Assembly (NCBI GenBank): GCA_028103285.1
Contig: JAOHNF010000008.1
Location: 1-26,240 of the forward strand
Length of the DNA: 26,240 nucleotides
Reading direction: 5' to 3'
DNA from: Candidatus Pelagibacter sp.
GTDB taxonomy: Bacteria; Pseudomonadota; Alphaproteobacteria; Pelagibacterales; Pelagibacteraceae
Positions 15,033 through 23,261 of this stretch are shown one piece after another. The first letter of the stretch is position 1. The number at the start of each line of letters is the position of its first letter. The position numbers and the translations under genes were made by a program. The notes under the pieces are model-generated. The model ran no database searches, was not told where the DNA came from, and worked only from the letters and a program-made list of their open reading frames with translations.

Positions 15033-15771
15033 TAGTAATTGATGTTCCCGTAATCATCGAAGACGCTTCCGACGCTAAAAAGGTAATTGAGGTAGCAACA
15101 TCGCTAATTGTAACAATCTTTTTGATAGGAGTATTTTCTTTTACATATTTACTATATCTTTTATCATCAAAATATTTTTTTGTTCTTGGAGTGAGTACAA
15201 TATTAGGACAAACACTGTTAACTCTAATATTATATTTTGCTAAATCTAAAGCCATACCCTTAGTTAAACCTTCAACCCCAAACTTAGTCATACTATAAAC
15301 AGTTCTTTTTTGACCCGCTACAAGTCCAAAAATAGATGAAATATTTATAATTGATCCTTGTTTTCTTTTAAGTTTGATTATTTGATTTGCACAAAGCTGA
15401 GCAATGTTAAAAACAGCTTTTGTATTAACATTTAATATAGTTTCTAGAGATTTTTTTTTTACATTTAAAAAATTCTCAGGAATATTTGTACCCGCATTGT
15501 TAACTAAAATATCTAGTTTCTTTAATTTAGTTATAAAATTTTTAATTTTTTTATAATTATTAACATCACAATTAAAGGAAGTGTATTTTACTTTTAATTT
15601 TTTAATTTTTTCCCCTAAACTATTTAGCTCAGTTTGATTTCTTCCAATGGCAATTATATCTCCACCTGACTCTGCAATTGCTTCAGCAGCGCCTCTCCCT
15701 AAACCTTTTGTTGCCCCAGTTATTAAAGCAGTTTTTCCTTTGAGACTCATGTCTTTTAAAAAAATTCCCAT
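15007..15771 (-). CDS. Short-chain dehydrogenase/reductase (SDR) A
   Basis: A classical SDR of about 254 residues. The nucleotide-binding motif is TGATKGLG near the N-terminus, then LVNNAG, the catalytic Ser in NISS, and YSMTK with the catalytic Tyr and Lys. It ends in TGTSITIDGGWTAK. I place the start at the ATG at 15771, whose first base overlaps the stop of the upstream SDR (TAATG, the same junction used elsewhere in this operon). An ATG at 15786 would intrude on the upstream gene. It is a clear paralogue of the next gene. Candidate substrates are the hydroxyl groups of DHPS, sulfolactate or related polyols. This is inferred from context, since SDR substrate cannot be read from sequence. 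Confidence 0.88.
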   Translation of the reverse strand: MGIFLKDMSLKGKTALITGATKGLGRGAAEAIAESGGDIIAIGRNQTELNSLGEKIKKLKVKYTSFNCDVNNYKKIKNFITKLKKLDILVNNAGTNIPENFLNVKKKSLETILNVNTKAVFNIAQLCANQIIKLKRKQGSIINISSIFGLVAGQKRTVYSMTKFGVEGLTKGMALDLAKYNIRVNSVCPNIVLTPRTKKYFDDKRYSKYVKENTPIKKIVTISDVATSITFLASEASSMITGTSITIDGGWTAK

Positions 15772-16535
15772 TATTGAGCCGTCCAACCTCCGTCCACAAC
15801 TAATGATGTTCCCGTAATCATTTCAGAAGAGTCCGCCGCTAAAAATGCTACAGCAGTTGCCACATCACTTTCTTTAGCTACTCTGCCTAGAGGTATGTTT
15901 TTAAGCATTTTGTTTTTAAATTTTTTATTCTTAAAAAACTTTTTAACCATTGGCGTTTCAACAAATGTAGGACAAACAGTATTTACTCTAATATTATATT
16001 CAGCCAACTCAACCGCCATTCCTCTAGATAAACCTTCAATACCAAATTTATTCATATTGTAAACATTTCTTCCCTCGCAACCAACTTTACCTAATTGTGA
16101 GGACATATGAATAATTGAACCTCCAATTTTTTTTCTATTCTTCGCTTTAACCATTTTTTGTGAGCATAATTGAGCAACATTAAAGGCGGCTTTCATATTT
16201 AAATTAGTTAAATATTCCATATTTTCTTGCTTCACTTTAGTAAAGTGTTCCGGTCTATTATTTCCAGCATTATTAACTAAGATATCTAATCGAGTTATTT
16301 TTTGGAGAATTTTATTAAATTCTTCTGGTTTAGTAACATCACATACAAATGATCTACTAGTACCTTTTGTTTTTTTTACTATTTTACTAACTTTATCTAA
16401 GTCAGATTTAGTTCTACTTAAAATAATTACTTTAGCACCAGCTTCAGCTAAAGCTATTGCACAAGCTTTTCCTAGACCTTTACCAGCACCTGTAACAAGA
16501 GCTGTTTTATTTATAAGATTAATTTTTTTTAGCAT
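15771..16535 (-). CDS. Short-chain dehydrogenase/reductase (SDR) B
   Basis: A 254-residue classical SDR with the cofactor motif TGAGKGLG (residues 16-23), DILVNNAG, a catalytic Ser in HMSS, and Tyr-x-x-x-Lys in YNMNKFG. It ends in TGTSLVVDGGWTAQ. It is closely related to its downstream neighbour over the whole length, including the unusual shared GGWTA end, which suggests a tandem duplication followed by divergence. It starts one base inside the TerC stop (TAATG). Both SDRs sit between TerC and acyltransferase-3 in the operon headed by the GMC oxidoreductase. A pair of dehydrogenases of opposite stereospecificity, able to interconvert sulfonate alcohol enantiomers through a ketone, is one plausible reading. 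Confidence 0.88.
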   Translation of the reverse strand: MLKKINLINKTALVTGAGKGLGKACAIALAEAGAKVIILSRTKSDLDKVSKIVKKTKGTSRSFVCDVTKPEEFNKILQKITRLDILVNNAGNNRPEHFTKVKQENMEYLTNLNMKAAFNVAQLCSQKMVKAKNRKKIGGSIIHMSSQLGKVGCEGRNVYNMNKFGIEGLSRGMAVELAEYNIRVNTVCPTFVETPMVKKFFKNKKFKNKMLKNIPLGRVAKESDVATAVAFLAADSSEMITGTSLVVDGGWTAQ

Positions 16536-17128
16536 TAGAAAAATAAAGTTTTAATATCAGTGTATATCAGTTCAACTGCTACTACTAAAATTGCTAATAA
16601 GCCAATCCAAGCAATCCATTTATATTTTTTAATCCAGCTAGAAATTAAATTAGCAGCCACAGCCATTAATATAATTGATAAAATTAAACCAAATATTAAT
16701 AAATGATAGTGGTGACCTGCGGCTCCTGCAACACCTAAAACATTATCAAGACTCATAGTAAAATCTGCGAGTAAAACTGTCCAAATAGCTTTTAAGAAAC
16801 TTGAATTGTCTACTTTTATATCATCTTCATCGGATGCATCTTTGATGACATCAACATAAAGTTTGTAAACAATGTAAAGTAAAAGTAATCCACCAATTAA
16901 TCTTAGTCCTGTAATTTGTAATAAGTATGCAGTTAAAAGCGTTAAAATAATTCTTAAAATTATTGCACCACCAATCCCCCAAAATATAACTTTCTTTCTT
17001 TGATCAACAGGAAATTTAGAGGCAACCATACCAATAATAATTGCATTATCTCCAGCTAACACTAAATCTATAAAGATAATTTGGGTTAAAACTGTAAATT
17101 GCTCCGTTGTAAATAATTCAGCTAACAT
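16535..17128 (-). CDS. TerC-family membrane protein
   Basis: A 197-residue TerC/Alx-family integral membrane protein with about six to seven helices. Two internal Asp-Asn motifs in equivalent repeats mark the family: LVLAGDNAIIIGMVAS near residues 22-37 and DFTMSLDNVLGVAGAA about 100 residues later. They probably form the ion path. An acidic loop (DASDEDDIKVD) joins the halves. Characterised TerC relatives handle manganese or other metal ions, often during protein export or oxidative stress. Lying between a GMC oxidoreductase and two SDRs, with only two bases separating it from the former, it may protect against metal or sulfite stress, or export an ion. The substrate is not known. Confidence 0.85.
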   Translation of the reverse strand: MLAELFTTEQFTVLTQIIFIDLVLAGDNAIIIGMVASKFPVDQRKKVIFWGIGGAIILRIILTLLTAYLLQITGLRLIGGLLLLYIVYKLYVDVIKDASDEDDIKVDNSSFLKAIWTVLLADFTMSLDNVLGVAGAAGHHYHLLIFGLILSIILMAVAANLISSWIKKYKWIAWIGLLAILVVAVELIYTDIKTLFF

Positions 17129-17130
17129 GA

Positions 17131-18738
17131 TTATTTATTCAGTATGATGTCCGATGCTTTTTCGGCAATCATTATTGTTGGTGCATTCGTGTTTCCCGAA
17201 GTAATGTTTGGCATAATAGAAGCATCAACAATTCTTAAATTTTTTAAGCCGTGAGCTCGTAATTTATCATCAACAACCGCATCATCTCCTTTACCCATTT
17301 TACATGTTCCAACTGGGTGAAAAATAGTTTGAGCGTAATCACTAGCGGCTTTTACTAGCTCTTCATCATTCGTAATATGGGCACCTGGTCTATATTCTTC
17401 TGGCTGATATTTTTTAAAAGTTTCTGTATTAAGCATTATATTTCTTACAATTTTAAGAGCTTTGGCGGCAACATCCCTATCATCTTGAGTTGATAAATAA
17501 TTCATTTTAATTTTTGGATTATCCCTACTATCTTTGCTTAATATATTTATTTCACCTCTGCTAGTAGGTCTTACGTTAGCTATAGTCGGAGTTATTCCAT
17601 CGAAGTCATGCATCTTAGCTGCACCTAAAATATCTGTGCTGATTGGTTGAACGTGAAATTGTAAGTTAGGGGTTGCTCTAGAAGAATCGCTTTTTACAAA
17701 ACCACAAACTTGACTAGCACCCATTGTCATTGGCCCGCTTTGTTTTAAGACATACTCTAAACCGATTAAAAAATTTCCAAACAAACTATTAATTTTACTA
17801 TTAAGTGATTTTAAGTTTTTAACTTTATAAACTGGTCTAAACATTAAGTGATCTTGTAAATTTTTACCAACTCCATTTAATTCATGCACAATATCTATTC
17901 CATGGTGTTTTAATTTATCTGAATCTCCAACACCTGAAACCTGCAAAATATGAGGTGAACCAATTGATCCTGCCGATAAAATAACTTCTCTTTTTGATTT
18001 AACGCTAACTAATCTATCCTTTAAATAGTAATTAACTCCAACAGCTTTTTTTCCCTCAAAATTTATTTTTTGAACATGAGCATTAGTAACAATTTTTAGA
18101 TTGGATCTATTTTTAACTGGATTTAAATACCCTTTAGCAGCACTGCACCTTAATTTTAATAATTTATTCCTACTTGTGGTAAATTGAAAATATCCAATAC
18201 CGAAATTATCTCCTGTATTAAAATCTTTAGTTCTTGGTATCCCTTTTTCTTCTGCAGCATTTTGAAATTCTTCTAACATATCTAAATTTATTTTTTTATT
18301 AGAAACAGTTATCGGGCCTTTATCATTATGAAATTCACTTGGACCGAGTTCGTTATTTTCTGATTTTAAAAAATAAGGAAGAACATCATCCCATCCCCAT
18401 CCATTATTTCCTTGTTGCCTCCAATTATCATAGTCGTTACTTTGACCTCTAATCCAAAGAAGACCATTAATTGAAGAACTTCCGCCAAGTGTTTTACCTC
18501 TCGGGTATCTTATAGATCTATTATTCATGCTTTCATCTTTTTCTGTATGAAAACACCAGTCAACTTTTGGGTTGTGCATTGTTTTGAAATAACCGACTGG
18601 AATGTGTATCCAAGGATATGAATCTTTTCCACCAGCTTCAATTAAAAGCACTTTATTATTTTGGTCTGCGCTTAGTCTATTTGCCAATACACATCCAGCA
18701 GAACCAGCTCCAACAATGATAAAATCAAATTCTTCCAT
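17131..18738 (-). CDS. GMC-family FAD alcohol dehydrogenase (choline dehydrogenase-like)
   Basis: A 535-residue glucose-methanol-choline flavoprotein. The FAD motif is [18 protein letters not shown] at residues 6-23, followed by LLIEAGG. The first GMC signature is in [17 protein letters not shown], the second in [18 protein letters not shown]. The catalytic pair is His474 ([12 protein letters not shown]) and Asn518 ([17 protein letters not shown]). It oxidises a primary alcohol, probably feeding electrons to the respiratory chain. It heads the minus-strand operon and diverges from the TRAP-hpsN operon across 137 bases. Isethionate dehydrogenase (IseJ) in other bacteria belongs to this family and would supply sulfoacetaldehyde to Xsc, so a sulfonate alcohol is a good candidate substrate. 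Choline and other alcohols remain possible. Confidence 0.9.
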   Translation of the reverse strand: MEEFDFIIVGAGSAGCVLANRLSADQNNKVLLIEAGGKDSYPWIHIPVGYFKTMHNPKVDWCFHTEKDESMNNRSIRYPRGKTLGGSSSINGLLWIRGQSNDYDNWRQQGNNGWGWDDVLPYFLKSENNELGPSEFHNDKGPITVSNKKINLDMLEEFQNAAEEKGIPRTKDFNTGDNFGIGYFQFTTSRNKLLKLRCSAAKGYLNPVKNRSNLKIVTNAHVQKINFEGKKAVGVNYYLKDRLVSVKSKREVILSAGSIGSPHILQVSGVGDSDKLKHHGIDIVHELNGVGKNLQDHLMFRPVYKVKNLKSLNSKINSLFGNFLIGLEYVLKQSGPMTMGASQVCGFVKSDSSRATPNLQFHVQPISTDILGAAKMHDFDGITPTIANVRPTSRGEINILSKDSRDNPKIKMNYLSTQDDRDVAAKALKIVRNIMLNTETFKKYQPEEYRPGAHITNDEELVKAASDYAQTIFHPVGTCKMGKGDDAVVDDKLRAHGLKNLRIVDASIMPNITSGNTNAPTIMIAEKASDIILNK

Positions 18739-18875
18739 ATAAGAATTTACTTATAATTCAGAAAAGTAATATTTTCCATTACTCACAGCACAACCTATAG
18801 TTTTATCTTAAGAATTTGACATTCATATGGTGAATAGGTTTAATCTTATCTTTATTAATAAAAAACGGGGGAATA
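18739..18875. promoter_or_regulatory. Divergent control region with strong TRAP promoter and palindromes
   Basis: On the plus strand TTGACA (18816-18821), a 17-base spacer and TTTAAT (18839-18844) form the best promoter in the window, reading into the TRAP operon. ATTCA (18821-18825) and TGAAT (18831-18835) form an inverted repeat inside the spacer, a natural place for a repressor. A wider pair, AACCTAT (18792-18798) and ATAGGTT (18834-18840), flanks the -35. GGGGGA at 18867-18872 is the ribosome site for the solute-binding protein. No equally clear promoter for the minus-strand operon was found. Confidence 0.6.
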
Positions 18876-19970
18876 ATGAAAAAATTATTAACTGTTGTTT
18901 TAAGCTTAGTTGCATTTATTGGATTTTCAGTATCTACAGCAAACGCTAAAACATTAAAATGCCAAACTGTTATCAGTGCAAAAGCAGACGAAGTTAAAAT
19001 GTTAAAAGACTTCGGAAAAGATGTATCTGACTTAACAAATGGTTCACTTAAGTTCGAAATTATGCCAGCAGGTACTGTTGTTGGAGTAAAAGAAACATTA
19101 GATGCAGTTGACAAAGGACTGATCGATTGTGGATTTGCTTGGACGCACTACTGGTCTGGAGAACATCCAGCAGCTATGTTATTCGGTTCGCCAGTAGCAG
19201 GCGCAGGTGTTGGTATAGACAATATCGCGTTCCTATCTTGGTTTCAATATGGTGGTGGTAAACAATTATACGACCAGCTATGGAAAGAAATGGGAAGAAA
19301 CATTAAAGGTTTTATGCTTCAACCAGTAGGCCCAGAGGCTTTAGGTTGGTTCAAAGAACCTATTAACAGCATGGCTGACTTTAGAAAGTACAAATTTAGA
19401 ACTCCTCCGGGAATTCCAGGTCAAACTTATAAAGATATCGGTGTAGCTTCTGTTGCAATGGGTGGTGGAGATATTCTACCAGCTCTTGAAAAAGGAACTA
19501 TTGATGCAGCTGAATGGTGTTGTCCAAAACCAGACAGTGTTTTTGGTTTTCAAAAAGTTCTTAAGCACTACTACTTACAAGGTTTACACCAAGTAGTGGT
19601 AAATGCTGACCTTTATGTAAATGGAGACATTTACAAAAAAATGACTAAGCTTGAGAAAAAAGCTATGGAAGTAGCTGCTAACGCATCATTAAGTAAATCC
19701 ATGAGTTATAGAATTTACGAAAATGGTAAAGCGCTTAAAGATCTAACGGAAAATCATGGTGTAATATTACATGATACTCCTGCAGATTATTTCCCTGCTT
19801 ACATGGGTGCCGCAAAAGCTAGTTTAGAGAAGAATGCAGCTAAAAATAAATTCTTCGCTAAAGTATGGCAATCTCAAAAAGACTTTGCTGATATAGCAGT
19901 GCCTTTTTGGAGTGGAGCTCAAATGTCTAACGCTAAGCTAGGAATGGCTCACGCGGCAACATTAAAATAG
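18876..19970 (+). CDS. dctP: TRAP transporter solute-binding protein (DctP-type)
   Basis: A 364-residue periplasmic binding protein of a TRAP transporter. A signal peptide of about 24 residues ends in TANA followed by K. The mature protein shows the DctP pattern: GLIDCGFAWTHYW, then KFRTPPGIPGQTYKDIG with the Arg that usually grips the substrate carboxylate or sulfonate, then GDILPALEKGTIDAAEWCCP. TRAP receptors bind organic anions, and gene order (receptor, DctQ, DctM, hpsN) points to a sulfonate such as DHPS. HpsK-type naming in other bacteria reflects this association, but orthology is not proven here. It has a strong promoter and ribosome site and is separated from the permease genes by a hairpin, so it is probably made in excess. 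Confidence 0.92.
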   Translation: MKKLLTVVLSLVAFIGFSVSTANAKTLKCQTVISAKADEVKMLKDFGKDVSDLTNGSLKFEIMPAGTVVGVKETLDAVDKGLIDCGFAWTHYWSGEHPAAMLFGSPVAGAGVGIDNIAFLSWFQYGGGKQLYDQLWKEMGRNIKGFMLQPVGPEALGWFKEPINSMADFRKYKFRTPPGIPGQTYKDIGVASVAMGGGDILPALEKGTIDAAEWCCPKPDSVFGFQKVLKHYYLQGLHQVVVNADLYVNGDIYKKMTKLEKKAMEVAANASLSKSMSYRIYENGKALKDLTENHGVILHDTPADYFPAYMGAAKASLEKNAAKNKFFAKVWQSQKDFADIAVPFWSGAQMSNAKLGMAHAATLK

Positions 19971-19988
19971 TCGATAAGAATAAAATTA

Positions 19989-20024
19989 AAATAAAGCGGA
20001 TCATTTAGTTGATCCGCTTTATTT
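19989..20024 (+). terminator. Perfect 15-bp hairpin between binding protein and permease genes
   Basis: AAATAAAGCGGATCA (19989-20003) pairs perfectly with TGATCCGCTTTATTT (20010-20024) around a TTTAGT loop, starting 18 bases after the binding-protein stop. The inner 11 base pairs are stable, and an AT-rich run follows. It is most likely a leaky terminator and 3'-end protector that leaves the binding-protein message more abundant than that of dctQM-hpsN downstream. Confidence 0.75.
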
Positions 20025-20048
20025 ATTTAATTAAATAAATAGGAACAA

Positions 20049-20654
20049 ATGCCATCAAGAACAAAATTAGATAAATCTGATGAGATGATCGCCGAAAGAC
20101 GACAAGGCACAGGCAAGATGCCCGACGATATGCCTAAATGGATGGCATCTACTATTACAAACATCGACAAGTGGAGTAGATGGATTGGTAATGTTGTCTG
20201 CTGGATTTCAATGCCGTTAATGTTTGCAATGGTTTATGAAGTTTTAGCAAGAAAATTATTTTTAGCTCCAACAATGTGGGCTTACGATATGAGTAGATTT
20301 TTTTATGGGGCTTTATTTATGTTGGGCGCTGGTTATGCACTTTCTAAAGGCGTTCATATTAGAGCAGATTTTCTATACAGAAATTTTAAAGTTAAAACAC
20401 AAGGCCTAATAGATTTTTGGCTTTACTTATTATTTTATTTTCCAGGACTGTTAGCCTTTTTCTATATGACAAGTATTTTTGTAATAGAATCTATACAAAG
20501 AGGAGAAAAAGGAATGGATACAGCATGGATGCCATATATGTGGCCCATTAAAGCTTGTTTATGGTTTGGTATTTTGTTTTTATTAGTCCAAGGAATTTCA
20601 GAACTTTTTAAAAGTTACTATGCAGCCAGAAAAGGAAAGTGGCCTGACGCATGA
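20049..20654 (+). CDS. dctQ: TRAP transporter small permease subunit (DctQ-type)
   Basis: A 201-residue membrane protein with four predicted helices at about residues 46-65, 78-98, 120-142 and 165-185, the standard DctQ layout. EVLARKLFLAPTMWAYDMSRF is the conserved loop after helix 1, and LSKGVHIRADFLY is the typical motif after helix 2. An unusually long, charged, hydrophilic N-terminus of about 40 residues (RTKLDKSDEMIAERRQGTG) precedes the first helix. The subunit pairs with DctM in the inner membrane. The gene ends in an ATGA overlap with dctM (20651-20654), and the upstream hairpin sets its expression below that of the binding protein. Confidence 0.9.
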   Translation: MPSRTKLDKSDEMIAERRQGTGKMPDDMPKWMASTITNIDKWSRWIGNVVCWISMPLMFAMVYEVLARKLFLAPTMWAYDMSRFFYGALFMLGAGYALSKGVHIRADFLYRNFKVKTQGLIDFWLYLLFYFPGLLAFFYMTSIFVIESIQRGEKGMDTAWMPYMWPIKACLWFGILFLLVQGISELFKSYYAARKGKWPDA

Positions 20655-21985
20655 TAGCTGAGTTTATAAGCCCAGAAACATTAGGTTTTATTTTAATCGC
20701 AGTAATGTTATTTGCGATTTTTATTGGGTTTCCTATTTCTTTTACTTTAATTTTCTTAGGATTTGTCTTTGGATATTTAGGATTTGGTAAATTAGTATTT
20801 TATCTAATGACCTTACAGTTTTCAATGGTCATGACAGAACAGGCTCTGGCGGCAGTCCCACTCTTTGTCTTTATGGGGATAATGATGGAAAACGCAGGTT
20901 TGATGGAAAGATTATTTTCATCGGTTCAACTAATGTTATCAAGAGTTAGAGGAGCACTATTTTATGCAGTTCTTTTTGTTTCAGTAATTTTTGCAGCAGC
21001 TACTGGAATTGTTGGAGCTTCAGTTACAATTCTTGGAATTATGGCGGCTAAATCAATGAATAAATCAGGTTACGATGTTCGACTAGCAGCTGGAACAATT
21101 ACTGCTGGAGGAACTTTAGGAATATTAATTCCACCAAGTATTATGTTAGTTGTTATGGGTCCAATTATGGAAATTCCTGTTACTGATTTATTTGCTGCAG
21201 CAATTATACCTGGAATAATGTTAGCATTACTTTATGCAGGTTACGTAACAATTAGATGTGCAATTAATCCAAGTTTAGGACCTGTGTTAGCAGTTGAAGA
21301 TAGAGCTTCAAGTATGACTGAAGTTTTTAGAGAATTTCTAATAGGCTTACTTCCACCAGCACTTCTAGTTTTTGCTGCACTTGGAAGTATACTATTTGGA
21401 TTTGCCACTCCAACTGAAGCTGCGGGATGTGGCGCAGTCGGTGCATTACTTCTAGCTCTAGTTTACAAAAAATTAACATTACCAAAATTACAAGAAGCTC
21501 TTGTAAAAACTTTAGAAATTACAGCTTTAATTATGGTGTTGGTTGCCGCTTCCAACTTTTTTGGTTCAGTATTTTCAAGATTAGGAACGCCAATGCTTCT
21601 AACTGAATTTTTATTGGGTCTCGAAATGAATAGGTATATTATTTTAGCGATAGTGCTTGGTATGATTTTCTTATTAGGATGGCCATTAGAATGGGTTCCT
21701 ATAGTTTTAATTATCATTCCTATTATTCTTCCATTAATTGAAGCATTAGGTTTTAACTTAACTTGGTTCGCAATACTTGTTGCGGTAAATTTGCAAACCG
21801 CCTGGCTGTCTCCGCCAGTGGCCCTCTCGGCTTATTTCTTAAAAGGCGTAGTGCCTGAGTGGGATTTAAAAGATATTTATTTAGGTATGATGCAATTTAT
21901 GGTTTTACAAGTGATCGGATTAATATTAATAGTAATCTTTCCACAAATAGCTTTGTGGTTACCAACTTATTTATATGGCAATTAA
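20651..21985 (+). CDS. dctM: TRAP transporter large permease subunit (DctM-type)
   Basis: A 444-residue inner-membrane protein with about 12 helices, forming the sodium-coupled transport channel of the TRAP system. Family motifs include AVPLFVFMGIMMENAGLMERLF near residue 68-89, ATGIVGASVTILGIMAAKSM, and GGTLGILIPPSIMLVVMGP, in which the IPPS stretch is highly conserved. FATPTEAAGCGAVGALLLAL marks the second half of the internal repeat. Length and order are normal. It overlaps dctQ by four bases and hpsN by eleven bases, so transporter and dehydrogenase are translated from one message. Confidence 0.93.
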   Translation: MIAEFISPETLGFILIAVMLFAIFIGFPISFTLIFLGFVFGYLGFGKLVFYLMTLQFSMVMTEQALAAVPLFVFMGIMMENAGLMERLFSSVQLMLSRVRGALFYAVLFVSVIFAAATGIVGASVTILGIMAAKSMNKSGYDVRLAAGTITAGGTLGILIPPSIMLVVMGPIMEIPVTDLFAAAIIPGIMLALLYAGYVTIRCAINPSLGPVLAVEDRASSMTEVFREFLIGLLPPALLVFAALGSILFGFATPTEAAGCGAVGALLLALVYKKLTLPKLQEALVKTLEITALIMVLVAASNFFGSVFSRLGTPMLLTEFLLGLEMNRYIILAIVLGMIFLLGWPLEWVPIVLIIIPIILPLIEALGFNLTWFAILVAVNLQTAWLSPPVALSAYFLKGVVPEWDLKDIYLGMMQFMVLQVIGLILIVIFPQIALWLPTYLYGN

Positions 21986-23261
21986 ATATTTAAAAAAATC
22001 ACCTAAGACTTCATCTACAGATGATACGAAAACTACAGAAATCGTTAAAGGTTTACTTAAAGATATTGAAACTAATAAAGAGCAAGCATGTATCGATCTA
22101 ACTAAAAAGTTTGATAAATACGACGGCGATATAATTGTTTCAAAAGAAAGAATCGAAGAGATTAAAAAAAAATTAGATCAAAAAACAAAAGACGATATTC
22201 AGTTTTCTCATGAAAGAGTGAGAAAATTTGCTGAAGCACAATTAAAAAATTACGGTCAAGATTTTGAAACAGAACTTTCACCAGGACTTTTTGCTGGTCA
22301 AAAACTAATACCAGTTAATACTGCTGGATGTTATATTCCAGGAGGAAGATATGCTCACATAGCTTCAGCTGTTATGAGTGTTACAACAGCAAAAGTAGCT
22401 GGAGTAAAAAATATTATTGCCTGCAGCCCTCCAAAAGAAGGAGTAGGTGCACATCCAACAATTGTTTACACAGCTGATTTATGTGGAGCCGATGTAGTAC
22501 TAAACCTTGGTGGAGTACCAGGAGTTGCTTCAATGACTAATGGATTATTTAAAAATCCACCAGCTGATATTATAGTGGGTCCTGGAAACCAATTTGTTGC
22601 AGAAGCTAAGAGAATTCTATTTGGAAAAGTAGGAATTGATTTATTTGCTGGTCCTACAGAAATTGCTGTTATAGCAGATGATAAAGCTGATGCAGAGATG
22701 GTTGCTGTGGACTTAGTAGGACAAGCTGAACACGGTTATAATTCTCCAGCATGGCTTTACACTACAAGTCAGAAAGTTGCTGACATAGTAATGAAAAGAG
22801 TTCCAGAACTGATTGCTGATTTACCAGAGGTACCAAGAACAAATGCAGAAGCAGCTTGGAGAGATTACGGCGAAGTCATTCTTTGTGATACTCATGAAGA
22901 AGTTGCAACAATAAGTGACGAATACGCTCCAGAACATTTAGAAGTTCAGACAGAAAATTTAGAATGGTACCACAAAAGATTAAAAAATTACGGATCATTA
23001 TTTATTGGAGAAGAAACAACTGTAGCTTATGGAGATAAGTGCTCAGGCACCAATCATATTTTACCTACAAAAGGTGCAGGTCGTTATACTGGAGGTTTGT
23101 TTGTAGGTAAATTTATTAAAACTTTAAGTTTCCAAAGAATGACAAAAGAATCTACAAAAACTGTTGGCGCAGCATGTGCTAGAATTTCAAGATACGAAGG
23201 CATGGAAGCTCATGCTAGAACAGGTGATGCAAGATTAAGAAAATATGGTTTTTCAAATTAA
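21975..23261 (+). CDS. hpsN: Sulfopropanediol 3-dehydrogenase (HpsN)
   Basis: A 428-residue member of the histidinol dehydrogenase family, assigned to HpsN, which oxidises (R)-2,3-dihydroxypropane-1-sulfonate in two NAD-linked steps to (R)-sulfolactate. Zinc ligands by analogy with HisD are Gln250 and His253 (GQAEHGYNSPAW), Asp354 (YGDKCSGTNHILP) and His413 (EAHARTGDAR). The general base pair is Glu320-His321 (YAPEHLEV). The NAD region has VGPGNQFVAEAKR. GQAEHGYNSPAW replaces the usual histidinol dehydrogenase SQAEHDxxAQ, which supports the HpsN branch. Overlap with the TRAP permease and presence of suyAB in the window strengthen this, and no his genes are nearby. Substrate assignment is from family and context. 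Confidence 0.9.
   Translation: MAIKYLKKSPKTSSTDDTKTTEIVKGLLKDIETNKEQACIDLTKKFDKYDGDIIVSKERIEEIKKKLDQKTKDDIQFSHERVRKFAEAQLKNYGQDFETELSPGLFAGQKLIPVNTAGCYIPGGRYAHIASAVMSVTTAKVAGVKNIIACSPPKEGVGAHPTIVYTADLCGADVVLNLGGVPGVASMTNGLFKNPPADIIVGPGNQFVAEAKRILFGKVGIDLFAGPTEIAVIADDKADAEMVAVDLVGQAEHGYNSPAWLYTTSQKVADIVMKRVPELIADLPEVPRTNAEAAWRDYGEVILCDTHEEVATISDEYAPEHLEVQTENLEWYHKRLKNYGSLFIGEETTVAYGDKCSGTNHILPTKGAGRYTGGLFVGKFIKTLSFQRMTKESTKTVGAACARISRYEGMEAHARTGDARLRKYGFSN

Noticed and set aside
15772..15786. Upstream ATG for SDR A
   Set aside because: It adds five residues read through the end of SDR B; the TAATG start at 15771 fits the operon pattern.
21975..23261. Histidinol dehydrogenase (HisD) for histidine synthesis
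   Set aside because: The zinc-site context GQAEHGYNSPAW, overlap with a TRAP permease and absence of his genes favour HpsN.
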